In this document: positions 25,381 through 40,600 of the stretch, in pieces
How the letters are laid out: the number at the start of each line of letters is the position of its first letter
Position numbering within the stretch: position 1 is the first letter of the stretch
Assembly: GCF_050947335.1 (NCBI RefSeq)
Contig: NW_027473527.1
Coordinates: forward strand, 124,001-188,000
Length of the DNA stretch: 64,000 nt
From: Megachile rotundata
Lineage: Eukaryota; Arthropoda; Insecta; Hymenoptera; Megachilidae
Reading direction: 5' to 3'
Program-made: the position numbers and the translations under genes
The notes under the pieces: generated by a model
What the model saw: the letters and a program-made list of their open reading frames with translations, nothing else
What the model was told of the DNA's origin: nothing
Database searches by the model: none

Positions 25381-27850
25381 ATAGTGAGTGCAATAAGTAT
25401 AGTAATTGTCGTTCTGTCGATCATATAAGCATAGTATGGCTAATAATATGAGTTCGATTGATAATAATAAGAGTAATAAGTATAGTAATTGTAGTTCTAT
25501 CGATCATATAAGCATAATATGGCTAATAATATGAGTTAGATTGATAATAATAAGAGTAATGGGTATAGTAATTGTAGTTCTATCGATCATATAAGCATAA
25601 GATGGCTAATAATATGAGTTAGATTGATAATAATAAGAGTAATGGGTATAGTAATTTTCGTTCTATCGATCATATAAGCATAAGATCGCAAATAATATGA
25701 GTTAGATTGATAATAGTGAGTGTAATAAGTATAGTAATTGTCGTTCTGTCGATCATATAAGCATAATATGGCTAACAATGTGAGTAAGATTGATAATAAT
25801 AAGACTAATAAGTATAGTAATTGTAGTTCTATCGATCATATAAGCATAATATGGCTAATAATATGAGTTCGATTGATAATAATAAGAGTAATAAGTATAG
25901 TAATTGTCGTTCTACCGATCATATAAGCATAATATGGCTAATAATGTGAGTTAGATTGATAATAATAAGAGTAAAAAGTATAGTAATTGTCGTTCTATCG
26001 ATCATATAAGCATAATATGGCTAATAATATGAGTTCGATTGATAATAATAAGAGTAATAAGTATAGTAATTGTCGTTCTACCGATCATATAAGCATAATA
26101 TAGCTAATAATGTGTGTTAGATTGATAATAATAAGAGTAAAAAGTATAGTAATTGTCGTTCTATCGATCATATAAGCATAATATGGCTAATAATATGAGT
26201 TAGATTGATAATAATAAGACTAACGAGTATAGTAATTGTCGTTCTATCGATCATATAAGCATAATGTGGCTAATAATATGAGTTAGATTGATAATAATAA
26301 GAGTAAAAAGTATAGTAATTGTCGTTCTATCGATCATATAAGCATAATATGGCTAATAATATGAGTTAGATTGATAATAATAAGAGTAATGGGTATAGTA
26401 ATTTTCGTTCTATCGATCATATAAGCATAAGATCGCAAATAATATGAGTTAGATTGATAATAGTGAGTGTAATAAGTATAGTAATTGTCGTTCTGTCGAT
26501 CATATAAGCATAGTATGGCTAATGATATGAGTTAGATTGATAATAGTGAGTGCAATAAGTATAGTAATTGTCGTTCTGTCGATCATATAAGCATAGTATG
26601 GCTAATAATATGAGTTCGATTGATAATAATAAGAGTAATAAGTATAGTAATTGTCGTTCTATCGATCATATAAGCATAATATGGCTAATAATATGAGTTA
26701 GATTGATAATAATAAGAGTAATGGGTATAGTAATTTTCGTTCTATCGATCATACAAGCATAAGATCGCAAATAATATGAGTTAGATTGATAATAGTGAGT
26801 GTAATAAGTATAGTAATTGTCGTTCTGTCGATCATATAAGCATAGTATGGCTAATAATATGAGTTAGATTGATAATAGTGAGTGCAATAAGTATAGTAAT
26901 TGTCGTTCTGTCGATCATATAAGCATAGTATGGCTAATAATATGAGTTCGATTGATAATAATAAGAGTAATAAGTATAGTAATTGTAGTTCTATCGATCA
27001 TATAAGCATAATATGGCTAATAATATGAGTTAGATTGATAATAATAAGAGTAATGAGTATAGTAATTGTAGTTCTATCGATCCTATAAGCATAATGTGGC
27101 TAATAATATGAGTTAGATTTATAATAATAAGAGCAATAAGTATAGTAATTGCCGTTCTATCGATCATATAAGCATAATATGGCTAATAATATGAGTTAGA
27201 TTGATAATAATAAGAGTAATAAGTATAGTAATTATCGTTCTACCGATCATATAAGCATAATATGGCTAATAATGTGAGTTAGATTGATAATAATAAGAGT
27301 AAAAAGTATAGTAATTGTCGTTCTATCGATCATATAAGCATAATATGGCTAATAATATGAGTTAGATTGATAATAATAAGACTAACGAGTATAGTAATTG
27401 TCGTTCTATCGATCATATAAGCATAATGTGGCTAATAATATGAGTTAGATTGATAATAATAAGAGTAATAAGTACAGTAATTATCGTTCTCCCGATCATA
27501 CAAGCATAATATGGCTAATAATATGAGTTAGATTGAAAATAATAAGAGTAAAAAGTATAGTAATTGTAGTTCTATCGATCCTATAAGCATAATGTGGCTA
27601 ATAATATGAGTTAGATTGATAATAATAAGAGTAATAAGTATAGTAATTATCGTTCTACCGATCATATAAGCATAATATGGCTAATAATATGAGTTAGATT
27701 GATAATAGTGAGTGTAATAAGTATAGTAATTGTCGTTCTGTCGATCATATAAGCATAGTATGGCTAATAATATGAGTTAGATTGATAATAGTGAGTGCAA
27801 TAAGTATAGTAATTGTCGTTCTGTCGATCATATAAGCATAGTATGGCTAA
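25381..27850. repeat. Higher-order block, 60-monomer pair, second copy
   Basis: This is the partner of 20,401-22,870. Its right edge at about 27,850 is where agreement with the 60-unit copy stops. Agreement with the 50-unit copy (starting about 23,345) already holds from 27,495. The overlap of the two alignments at 27,495-27,850 marks where the two duplicated segments are joined. Confidence 0.8.
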
Positions 27851-28640
27851 TAATATGAGTTCGATTGATAATAATAAGAGTAATAAGTATAGTAATTGTA
27901 GTTCTATCGATCATATAATCATAATATGGCTAATAATATGAGTTAGATTGATAATAATAAGAGTAATAAGTATAGTTATTGTAGTTCTATCGATCATATA
28001 AGCATAGTATGGCTAATAATATGAGTTCGATTGATAATAATAAGAGTGATAAGTATAGTAATTGTAGTTCTATCGATCATATAAGCATAATATGGCTAAT
28101 AATATGAGTTAGATTGATAATAATAAGAGTAATGGGTATAGTAATTTTCGTTCTATCGATCATATAAGCATAAGATCGCAAATAATATGAGTTAGATTGA
28201 TAATAATAAGAGTAATAAGTATTGTAATTGTCGTTCCATCGATCATATAAGCATAATATGGCTAACAATGTGAGTTAGATTGATAATAATAAGACTAATA
28301 AGTATAGTAATTGTAGTTCTATCGATCATATAAGCATAATATGGCTAATAATATGAGTTCGATTGATAATAATAAGAGTAATAAGTATAGTAATTGTAGT
28401 TCTATCGATCATATAAGCATAATATGGCTAATAATATGAGTTAGATTGATAATAATAAGAGTAATGAGTATAGTAATTGTAGTTCTATCGATCCTATAAG
28501 CATAATGTGGCTAATAATATGAGTTAAATTGATAATAATAAGAGCAATAAGTATAGTAATTGCCGTTCTATCGATCATATAAGCATAATATGGCTAATAA
28601 TATGAGTTAGATTGATAATAATAAGAGTAATAAGTGTAGT
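27626..28640. repeat. 25-monomer (2,075-bp) repeated block, first copy (second at 29,701-30,715)
   Basis: The order CTGTCG doublet, CATATAATC unit, ATAGTTATTG, GATCGCAAAT, GTATTGTAATTG, CTAACAATGTG, GATCCTATAAG, GAGCAATAAG is repeated at 2,075 bp (25 x 83). The same order is also present 50 units upstream of the first copy, so this cassette occurs three times between 23.3 and 30.7 kb at spacings of 50 and 25 units. Confidence 0.8.
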
Positions 28641-28919
28641 AATTATCGTTCTACCGATCATATAAGCATAATATGGCTAATAATGTGAGTTAGATTGATA
28701 ATAATAAGAGTAAAAAGTATAGTAATTGTCGTTCTATCGATCATATAAGCATAATATGGCTAATAATATGAGTTAGATTGATAATAATAAGACTAACGAA
28801 TATAGTAATTGTCGTTCTATCGATCATATAAGCATAATGTGGCTAATAATATGAGTTAGATTGATAACAATAAGAGTAAAAAGTATAGTAATTGTAGTTC
28901 TATCGATCATATAAGCATA

Positions 28920-31473
28920 ATATGGCTAATAATATGAGTTAGATTGATAATAATAAGAGTAATAAGTATAGTAATTATCGTTCTCCCGATCATACAAGCA
29001 TAATATGGCTAATAATATGAGTTAGATTGATAATAATAAGAGTAATGAGTATAGTAGTTGTAGTTCTATCGATCATGTCTGCATAATATGGTTAATAATA
29101 TGAGCTAGATTGATAATAATAAGAGTAATAAGTATAGTAATTGTAGTTCTATCTATCATATAAGCATAATATGGCTAATAATATGAGTTAGATTGATAAT
29201 AATAAGAGTAATGAGTATAGTAATTGTAGTTCTATCGATCCTATAAGCATAATGTGGCTAATAATATGAGTTAAATTGATAATAATAAGAGCAATAAGTA
29301 TAGTAATTGCCGTTCTATCGATCATATAAGCATAATATGGCTAATAATATGAGTTAGATTGATAATAATAAGAGTAATAAGTGTAGTAATTATCGTTCTA
29401 CCGATCATATAAGCATAATATGGCTAATAATGTGAGTTAGATTGATAATAATAAGAGTAAAAAGTATAGTAATTGTCGTTCTATCGATCATATAAGCATA
29501 ATATGGCTAATAATATGAGTTAGATTGATAATAATAAGACTAACGAATATAGTAATTGTCGTTCTATCGATCATATAAGCATAATGTGGCTAATAATATG
29601 AGTTAGATTGATAACAATAAGAGTAAAAAGTATAGTAATTGTAGTTCTATCGATCATATAAGCATAATATGGCTAATAATATGAGTTAGATTGATAATAA
29701 TAAGAGTAATAAGTATAGTAATTATCGTTCTACCGATCATATAAGCATAATATGGCTAATAATATGAGTTAGATTGATAATAGTGAGTGTAATAAGTATA
29801 GTAATTGTCGTTCTGTCGATCATATAAGCATAGTATGGCTAATAATATGAGTTAGATTGATAATAGTGAGTGCAATAAGTATAGTAATTGTCGTTCTGTC
29901 GATCATATAAGCATAGTATGGCTAATAATATGAGTTCGATTGATAATAATAAGAGTAATAAGTATAGTAATTGTAGTTCTATCGATCATATAATCATAAT
30001 ATGGCTAATAATATGAGTTAGATTGATAATAATAAGAGTAATAAGTATAGTTATTGTAGTTCTATCGATCATATAAGCATAGTATGGCTAATAATATGAG
30101 TTCGATTGATAATAATAAGAGTAATAAGTATAGTAATTGTAGTTCTATCGATCATATAAGCATAATATGGCTAATAATATGAGTTAGATTGATAATAATA
30201 AGAGTAATGGGTATAGTAATTTTCGTTCTATCGATCATATAAGCATAAGATCGCAAATAATATGAGTTAGATTGATAATAATAAGAGTAATAAGTATTGT
30301 AATTGTCGTTCCATCGATCATATAAGCATAATATGGCTAACAATGTGAGTTAGATTGATAATAATAAGACTAATAAGTATAGTAATTGTAGTTCTATCGA
30401 TCATATAAGCATAATATGGCTAATAATATGAGTTCGATTGATAATAATAAGAGTAATAAGTATAGTAATTGTAGTTCTATCGATCATATAAGCATAATAT
30501 GGCTAATAATATGAGTTAGATTGATAATAATAAGAGTAATGAGTATAGTAATTGTAGTTCTATCGATCCTATAAGCATAATGTGGCTAATAATATGAGTT
30601 AAATTGATAATAATAAGAGCAATAAGTATAGTAATTGCCGTTCTATCGATCATATAAGCATAATATGGCTAATAATATGAGTTAGATTGATAATAATAAG
30701 AGTAATAAGTATAGTAATTATCGTTCTCCCGATCATACAAGCATAATATGGCTAATAATATGAGTTAGATTGATAATAATAAGAGTAATGAGTATAGTAG
30801 TTGTAGTTCTATCGATCATGTCTGCATAATATGGTTAATAATATGAGCTAGATTGATAATAATAAGAGTAATAAGTATAGTAATTGTAGTTCTATCTATC
30901 ATATAAGCATAATATGGCTAATAATATGAGTTAGATTGATAATAATAAGAGTAATGAGTATAGTAATTGTAGTTCTATCGATCCTATAAGCATAATGTGG
31001 CTAATAATATGAGTTAAATTGATAATAATAAGAGCAATAAGTATAGTAATTGCCGTTCTATCGATCATATAAGCATAATATGGCTAATAATATGAGTTAG
31101 ATTGATAATAATAAGAGTAATAAGTGTAGTAATTATCGTTCTACCGATCATATAAGCATAATATGGCTAATAATGTGAGTTAGATTGATAATAATAAGAG
31201 TAAAAAGTATAGTAATTGTCGTTCTATCGATCATATAAGCATAATATGGCTAATAATATGAGTTAGATTGATAATAATAAGACTAACGAATATAGTAATT
31301 GTCGTTCTATCGATCATATAAGCATAATGTGGCTAATAATATGAGTTAGATTGATAACAATAAGAGTAAAAAGTATAGTAATTGTAGTTCTATCGATCAT
31401 ATAAGCATAATATGGCTAATAATATGAGTTAGATTGATAATAATAAGAGTAATAAGTATAGTAATTATCGTTC
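28920..31473. repeat. Overlapping 21-monomer (1,743-bp) and 30-monomer repeats
   Basis: The run TTCTCCCGATCATACAAG, CATGTCTGC, CTATCTATC, GAGTAATGAG, GATCCTATAAG, GAGCAATAAG, GTGTAGTAATTATCG, GACTAACGAATATAG occurs at 28,920-29,730 and again 1,743 bp (21 x 83) later. CATGTCTGC units near 29,070, 30,815 and 31,565 give spacings of 21 and 9 units, with 30 units between the outer two. Interleaving of several cassettes here suggests repeated unequal exchange in a short interval. Confidence 0.75.
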
Positions 31474-31659
31474 TCCCGATCATACAAGCATAATATGGCT
31501 AATAATATGAGTTAGATTGATAATAATAAGAGTAATGAGTATAGTAGTTGTAGTTCTATCGATCATGTCTGCATAATATGGTTAATAATATGAGCTAGAT
31601 TGATAATAATAAGAGTAATAAGTATAGTAATTGTAGTTCTATCTATCATATAAGCATAA

Positions 31660-34600
31660 TATGGCTAATAATATGAGTTAGATTGATAATAATAAGAGTA
31701 ATAAGTGTAGTAATTATCGTTCTACCGATCATATAAGCATAATATGGCTAATAATGTGAGTTAGATTGATAATAATAAGAGTAAAAAGTATAGTAATTGT
31801 CGTTCTATCGATCATATAAGCATAATATGGCTAATAATATGAGTTAGATTGATAATAATAAGACTAACGAATATAGTAATTGTCGTTCTATCGATCATAT
31901 AAGCATAATGTGGCTAATAATATGAGTTAGATTGATAACAATAAGAGTAAAAAGTATAGTAATTGTCGTTCTATCGATCATATAAGCATAATATGGCTAA
32001 TAATATGAGTTAAATTGATAATAATAAGACTAAGGAGTATAGTAATTGTCGTTCTATCGATCATATAAGCATAATATGGCTAACAATGTGAGTTAGATTG
32101 ATAATAATAAGACTAATAAGTATAGTAATTGTAGTTCTATCGATCATATAAGCATAATATGGCTAATAATATGAGTTAGATTGATAATAATAAGAGTAAT
32201 AAGTATAGTAATTATCGTTCTCCCGATCATACAAGCATAATATGGCTAATAATATGAGTTAGATTGATAATAATAAGAGTAATGAGTATAGTAGTTGTAG
32301 TTCTATCGATCATGTCTGCATAATATGGTTAATAATATGAGCTAGATTGATAATAATAAGAGTAATAAGTATAGTAATTGTAGTTCTATCTATCATATAA
32401 GCATAATATGGCTAATAATATGAGTTAGATTGATAATAATAAGAGTATTAAGTATAGTAATTATCGTTCCACCGATCATACAAGCATAATGTGGCTAATA
32501 ATATGAGTTAGATTGATAATAATAAGTGTAATAAGTATAGTAATTATCGTTCTACCGATCATATAAGCATAATATGGCTAATAATATGAGTTAGATTGAA
32601 AATAATAAGAGTAAAAAGTATAGTAATTGTAGTTCTATCGATCCTATAAGCATAATGTGGCTAATAATATGAGTTAGATTGATAATAATAAGAGTAATAA
32701 GTATAGTAATTATCGTTCTACCGATCATATAAGCATAATATGGCTAATAATATGAGTTAGATTGATAATAGTGAGTGTAATAAGTATAGTAATTGTCGTT
32801 CTGTCGATCATATAAGCATAGTATGGCTAATAATATGAGTTAGATTGATAATAGTGAGTGCAATAAGTATAGTAATTGTCGTTCTGTCGATCATATAAGC
32901 ATAGTATGGCTAATAATATGAGTTCGATTGATAATAATAAGAGTAATAAGTATAGTAATTGTAGTTCTATCGATCATATAATCATAATATGGCTAATAAT
33001 ATGAGTTAGATTGATAATAATAAGAGTAATAAGTATAGTTATTGTAGTTCTATCGATCATATAAGCATAATATGGCTAATAATATGAGTTAGATTGATAA
33101 TAATAAGAGTAATGAGTATAGTAATTGTAGTTCTATCGATCCTATAAGCACAATGTGGCTAATAATATGAGTTAGATTGATAATAATAAGAGCAATAAGT
33201 ATAGTAATTGCCGTTCTATCGATCATATAAGCATAATATGGCTAATAATATGAGTTAGATTGATAATAATAAGAGTAATAAGTATAGTAATTATCGTTCT
33301 ACCGATCATATAAGCATAATATGGCTAATAATGTGAGTTAGATTGATAATAATAAGAGTAAAAAGTATAGTAATTGTCGTTCTATCGATCATATAAGCAT
33401 AATATGGCTAATAATATGAGTTAGATTGATAATAATAAGACTAACGAGTATAGTAATTGTCGTTCTATCGATCATATAAGCATAATGTGGCTAATAATAT
33501 GAGTTAGATTGATAATAATAAGAGTAAAAAGTATAGTAATTGTCGTTCTATCGATCATATAAGCATAATATGGCTAATAATATGAGTTAGATTGATAATA
33601 ACAAGACTAAGGAGTATAGTAATTGTCGTTCTATCGATTATATAAGCATAATATGGCTAATAATATGAGATAGATTGATAGTAGTGAGTGTAATAAGTAT
33701 AGTAATTGTAGTTCCATTGCTCATATAAGCATAATATGATTAATAATATGAGTTAGATAGATAATAATAAGAGTAATAAGTATAGTAATTATCGTTCTCC
33801 CGATCATACAAGCATAGTATGGCTAATAATATGAGTTAGCTTGATGATAATAAGAGTAATGAGTATAGTAGTTGTAGTTCTATCGATCATGTCTGCATAA
33901 TATGGTTAATAATATGAGCTAGATTGATAATAATAAGAGTAATAAGTATAGTAATTGTAGTTCTATCTATCATATAAGCATAATATGGCTAATAATATGA
34001 GTTAGATTGATAATAGTGAGTGTAATAAGTATAGTAATTGTCGTTCTGTCGATCATATAAGCATAGTATGGCTAATAATATGCGTTAGATTGATAATAGT
34101 GAGTGCAATAAGTATAGTAATTGTCGTTCTGTCGATCATATAAGCATAGTATGGCTAATAATATGAGTGAGATTGATAATAATAAGACTAACGAGTATAG
34201 TAATTGTCGTTCTATCGATCATATAAGCATAATGTGGCTAATAATATGAGTTAGATTGATAATAATAAGAGTGATGAGTATAGTAATTGTAGTTCTATCG
34301 ATCATATAAGCATAATATGGCTAATAATATGAGTTAGATTGATAATAATAAGAGTAATGGGTATAGTAATTGTAGTTCTATCGATCATATAAGCATAAGA
34401 TGGCAAATAATATGAGTTAGATTGATAATAATAAGAGTAATAAGTATAGTAATTGTCGTTCTATCGATCATATAAGCATAATATGGCTAACAATGTGAGT
34501 TAGATTGATAATAATAAGACTAATAAGTATAGTAATTGTAGTTCTATCGATCATATAAGCATAATATGGCTAATAATATGAGTTCGATTGATAATAATAA

Positions 34601-37600
34601 GAGTAATAAGTATAGTAATTGTCGTTCTACCGATCATATAAGCATAATATGGCTAATAATGTGAGTTAGATTGATAATAATAAGAGTAAAAAGTATAGTA
34701 ATTGTCGTTCTATCGATCATATAAGCATAATATGGCTAATAATATGAGTTAGATTGATAATAATAAGAGTAATAAGTATAGTAATTATCGTTCTCCCGAT
34801 CATACAAGCATAATATGGCTAATAATATGAGTTCGATTGATAATAATAAGAGTAATAAGTATAGTAATTGTCGTTCTACCGATCATATAAGCATAATATG
34901 GCTAATAATGTGTGTTAGATTGATAATAATAAGAGTAAAAAGTATAGTAATTGTCGTTCTATCGATCATATAAGCATAATATGGCTAATAATATGAGTTA
35001 GATTGATAATAATAAGACTAACGAGTATAGTAATTGTCGTTCTAACGATCATATAAGCATAATGTGGCTAATAATATGAGTTAGATTGATAATAATAAGA
35101 GTAAAAAGTATAGTAATTGTCGTTCTATCGATCATATAAGCATAATATGGCTAATAATATGAGTTAGATTGATAATAATAAGAGTAATGGGTATAGTAAT
35201 TTTCGTTCTATCGATCATATAAGCATAAGATCGCAAATAATATGAGTTAGATTGATAATAGTGAGTGTAATAAGTATAGTAATTGTCGTTCTGTCGATCA
35301 TATAAGCATAGTATGGCTAATGATATGAGTTAGATTGATAATAGTGAGTGCAATAAGTATAGTAATTGTCGTTCTGTCGATCATATAAGCATAGTATGGC
35401 TAATAATATGAGTTCGATTGATAATAATAAGAGTAATAAGTATAGTAATTGTAGTTCTATCGATCATATAAGCATAATATGGCTAATAATATGAGTTAGA
35501 TTGATAATAATAAGAGTAATGGGTATAGTAATTTTCGTTCTATCGATCATATAAGCATAAGATCGCAAATAATATGAGTTAGATTGATAATAATAAGAGT
35601 AATAAGTATTGTAATTGTCGTTCTATCGATCATATAAGCATAATATGGCTAACAATGTGAGTTAGATTGATAATAATAAGACTAATAAGTATAGTAATTG
35701 TAGTTCTATCGATCATATAAGCATAATATGGCTAATAATATGAGTTCGATTGATAATAATAAGAGTAATAAGTATAGTAATTGTAGTTCTATCGATCATA
35801 TAAGCATAATATGGCTAATAATATGAGTTAGATTGATAATAATAAGAGTAATGAGTATAGTAATTGTAGTTCTATCGATCCTATAAGCATAATGTGGCTA
35901 ATAATATGAGTTAGATTGATAATAATAAGAGCAATAAGTATAGTAATTGCCGTTCTATCGATCATATAAGCATAATATGGCTAATAATATGTGTTAGATT
36001 GATAATAATAAGAGTAATAAGTATAGTAATTATCGTTCTACCGATCATATAAGCATAATATGGCTAATAATGTGAGTTAGATTGATAATAATAAGAGTAA
36101 AAAGTATAGTAATTGTCGTTCTATCGATCATATAAGCATAATATGGCTAATAATATGAGTTAGATTGATAATAATAAGACTAACGAGTATAGTAATTGTC
36201 GTTCTATCGATCATATAAGCATAATGTGGCTAATAATATGAGTTAGATTGATAACAATAAGAGTAAAAAGTATAGTAATTGTCGTTCTATCGATCATATA
36301 AGCATAATATGGCTAATAATATGAGTTAGATTGATAATAATAAGACTAAGGAGTATAGTAATTGTCGTTCTATCGATCATATAAGCATAATATGGCTAAC
36401 AATGTGAGTTAGATTGATAATAATAAGACTAATAAGTATAGTAATTGTAGTTCTATCGACCATATAAGCATAATATGGCTAATAATATGAGTTAGATTGA
36501 TAATAATAAGAGTAATAAGTACAGTAATTATCGTTCTCCCGATCATACAAGCATAATATGGCTAATAATATGAGTTAGATTGATAATAATAAGAGTAATG
36601 AGTATAGTAGTTGTAGTTCTATCGATCATGTCTGCATAATATGGTTAATAATATGAGCTAGATTGATAATAATAAGAGTAATAAGTATAGTAATTGTAGT
36701 TCTATCTATCATATAAGCATAATATGGCTAATAATATGAGTTAGATTGATAATAATAAGAGTATTAAGTATAGTAATTATCGTTCCACCGATCATACAAG
36801 CATAATGTGGCTAATAATATGAGTTAGATTGATAATAATAAGTGTAATAAGTATAGTAATTATCGTTCTACCGATCATATAAGCATAATATGGCTAATAA
36901 TATGAGTTAGATTGAAAATAATAAGAGTAAAAAGTATAGTAATTGTAGTTCTATCGATCCTATAAGCATAATGTGGCTAATAATATGAGTTAGATTGATA
37001 ATAATAAGAGTAATAAGTATAGTAATTATCGTTCTACCGATCATATAAGCATAATATGGCTAATAATATGAGTTAGATTGATAATAGTGAGTGTAATAAG
37101 TATAGTAATTGTCGTTCTGTCGATCATATAAGCATAGTATGGCTAATAATATGAGTTAGATTGATAATAGTGAGTGCAATAAGTATAGTAATTGTCGTTC
37201 TGTCGATCATATAAGCATAGTATGGCTAATAATATGAGTTCGATTGATAATAATAAGAGTAATAAGTATAGTAATTGTAGTTCTATCGATCATATAATCA
37301 TAATATGGCTAATAATATGAGTTAGATTGATAATAATAAGAGTAATAAGTATAGTTATTGTAGTTCTATCGATCATATAAGCATAATATGGCTAATAATA
37401 TGAGTTAGATTGATAATAATAAGAGTAATGAGTATAGTAATTGTAGTTCTATCGATCCTATAAGCACAATGTGGCTAATAATATGAGTTAGATTGATAAT
37501 AATAAGAGCAATAAGTATAGTAATTGCCGTTCTATCGATCATATAAGCATAATATGGCTAATAATATGAGTTAGATTGATAATAATAAGAGTAATAAGTA

Positions 37601-40600
37601 TAGTAATTATCGTTCTACCGATCATATAAGCATAATATGGCTAATAATGTGAGTTAGATTGATAATAATAAGAGTAAAAAGTATAGTAATTGTCGTTCTA
37701 TCGATCATATAAGCATAATATGGCTAATAATATGAGTTAGATTGATAATAATAAGACTAACGAGTATAGTAATTGTCGTTCTATCGATCATATAAGCATA
37801 ATGTGGCTAATAATATGAGTTAGATTGATAATAATAAGAGTAAAAAGTATAGTAATTGTCGTTCTATCGATCATATAAGCATAATATGGCTAATAATATG
37901 AGTTAGATTGATAATAACAAGACTAAGGAGTATAGTAATTGTCGTTCTATCGATTATATAAGCATAATATGGCTAATAATATGAGATAGATTGATAGTAG
38001 TGAGTGTAATAAGTATAGTAATTGTAGTTCCATTGCTCATATAAGCATAATATGATTAATAATATGAGTTAGATAGATAATAATAAGAGTAATAAGTATA
38101 GTAATTATCGTTCTCCCGATCATACAAGCATAGTATGGCTAATAATATGAGTTAGCTTGATGATAATAAGAGTAATGAGTATAGTAGTTGTAGTTCTATC
38201 GATCATGTCTGCATAATATGGTTAATAATATGAGCTAGATTGATAATAATAAGAGTAATAAGTATAGTAATTGTAGTTCTATCTATCATATAAGCATAAT
38301 ATGGCTAATAATATGAGTTAGATTGATAATAGTGAGTGTAATAAGTATAGTAATTGTCGTTCTGTCGATCATATAAGCATAGTATGGCTAATAATATGCG
38401 TTAGATTGATAATAGTGAGTGCAATAAGTATAGTAATTGTCGTTCTGTCGATCATATAAGCATAGTATGGCTAATAATATGAGTGAGATTGATAATAATA
38501 AGACTAACGAGTATAGTAATTGTCGTTCTATCGATCATATAAGCATAATGTGGCTAATAATATGAGTTAGATTGATAATAATAAGAGTGATGAGTATAGT
38601 AATTGTAGTTCTATCGATCATATAAGCATAATATGGCTAATAATATGAGTTAGATTGATAATAATAAGAGTAATGGGTATAGTAATTGTAGTTCTATCGA
38701 TCATATAAGCATAAGATGGCAAATAATATGAGTTAGATTGATAATAATAAGAGTAATAAGTATAGTAATTGTCGTTCTATCGATCATATAAGCATAATAT
38801 GGCTAACAATGTGAGTTAGATTGATAATAATAAGACTAATAAGTATAGTAATTGTAGTTCTATCGATCATATAAGCATAATATGGCTAATAATATGAGTT
38901 CGATTGATAATAATAAGAGTAATAAGTATAGTAATTGTCGTTCTACCGATCATATAAGCATAATATGGCTAATAATGTGAGTTAGATTGATAATAATAAG
39001 AGTAAAAAGTATAGTAATTGTCGTTCTATCGATCATATAAGCATAATATGGCTAATAATATGAGTTAGATTGATAATAATAAGAGTAATAAGTATAGTAA
39101 TTATCGTTCTCCCGATCATACAAGCATAATATGGCTAATAATATGAGTTCGATTGATAATAATAAGAGTAATAAGTATAGTAATTGTCGTTCTACCGATC
39201 ATATAAGCATAATATGGCTAATAATGTGTGTTAGATTGATAATAATAAGAGTAAAAAGTATAGTAATTGTCGTTCTATCGATCATATAAGCATAATATGG
39301 CTAATAATATGAGTTAGATTGATAATAATAAGACTAACGAGTATAGTAATTGTCGTTCTAACGATCATATAAGCATAATGTGGCTAATAATATGAGTTAG
39401 ATTGATAATAATAAGAGTAAAAAGTATAGTAATTGTCGTTCTATCGATCATATAAGCATAATATGGCTAATAATATGAGTTAGATTGATAATAATAAGAG
39501 TAATGGGTATAGTAATTTTCGTTCTATCGATCATATAAGCATAAGATCGCAAATAATATGAGTTAGATTGATAATAGTGAGTGTAATAAGTATAGTAATT
39601 GTCGTTCTGTCGATCATATAAGCATAGTATGGCTAATGATATGAGTTAGATTGATAATAGTGAGTGCAATAAGTATAGTAATTGTCGTTCTGTCGATCAT
39701 ATAAGCATAGTATGGCTAATAATATGAGTTCGATTGATAATAATAAGAGTAATAAGTATAGTAATTGTAGTTCTATCGATCATATAAGCATAATATGGCT
39801 AATAATATGAGTTAGATTGATAATAATAAGAGTAATGGGTATAGTAATTTTCGTTCTATCGATCATATAAGCATAAGATCGCAAATAATATGAGTTAGAT
39901 TGATAATAATAAGAGTAATAAGTATTGTAATTGTCGTTCTATCGATCATATAAGCATAATATGGCTAACAATGTGAGTTAGATTGATAATAATAAGACTA
40001 ATAAGTATAGTAATTGTAGTTCTATCGATCATATAAGCATAATATGGCTAATAATATGAGTTCGATTGATAATAATAAGAGTAATAAGTATAGTAATTGT
40101 AGTTCTATCGATCATATAAGCATAATATGGCTAATAATATGAGTTAGATTGATAATAATAAGAGTAATGAGTATAGTAATTGTAGTTCTATCGATCCTAT
40201 AAGCATAATGTGGCTAATAATATGAGTTAGATTGATAATAATAAGAGCAATAAGTATAGTAATTGCCGTTCTATCGATCATATAAGCATAATATGGCTAA
40301 TAATATGTGTTAGATTGATAATAATAAGAGTAATAAGTATAGTAATTATCGTTCTACCGATCATATAAGCATAATATGGCTAATAATGTGAGTTAGATTG
40401 ATAATAATAAGAGTAAAAAGTATAGTAATTGTCGTTCTATCGATCATATAAGCATAATATGGCTAATAATATGAGTTAGATTGATAATAATAAGACTAAC
40501 GAGTATAGTAATTGTCGTTCTATCGATCATATAAGCATAATGTGGCTAATAATATGAGTTAGATTGATAACAATAAGAGTAAAAAGTATAGTAATTGTCG

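Noticed and set aside
20607..30343. Minus-strand open frames of 63 codons at 20,607-20,798, 23,927-24,118, 25,587-25,778, 28,077-28,268 and 30,152-30,343
   Set aside because: Each overlaps a unit carrying AAGATCGCAAAT, which removes the CTA (minus-strand stop) at unit position 39, and some also overlap a CTGTCG unit that removes the CTA at position 13. They recur at 60, 50 and 25 units because the satellite block recurs. The predicted peptide is itself a translated tandem repeat, with no family resemblance and no start context.
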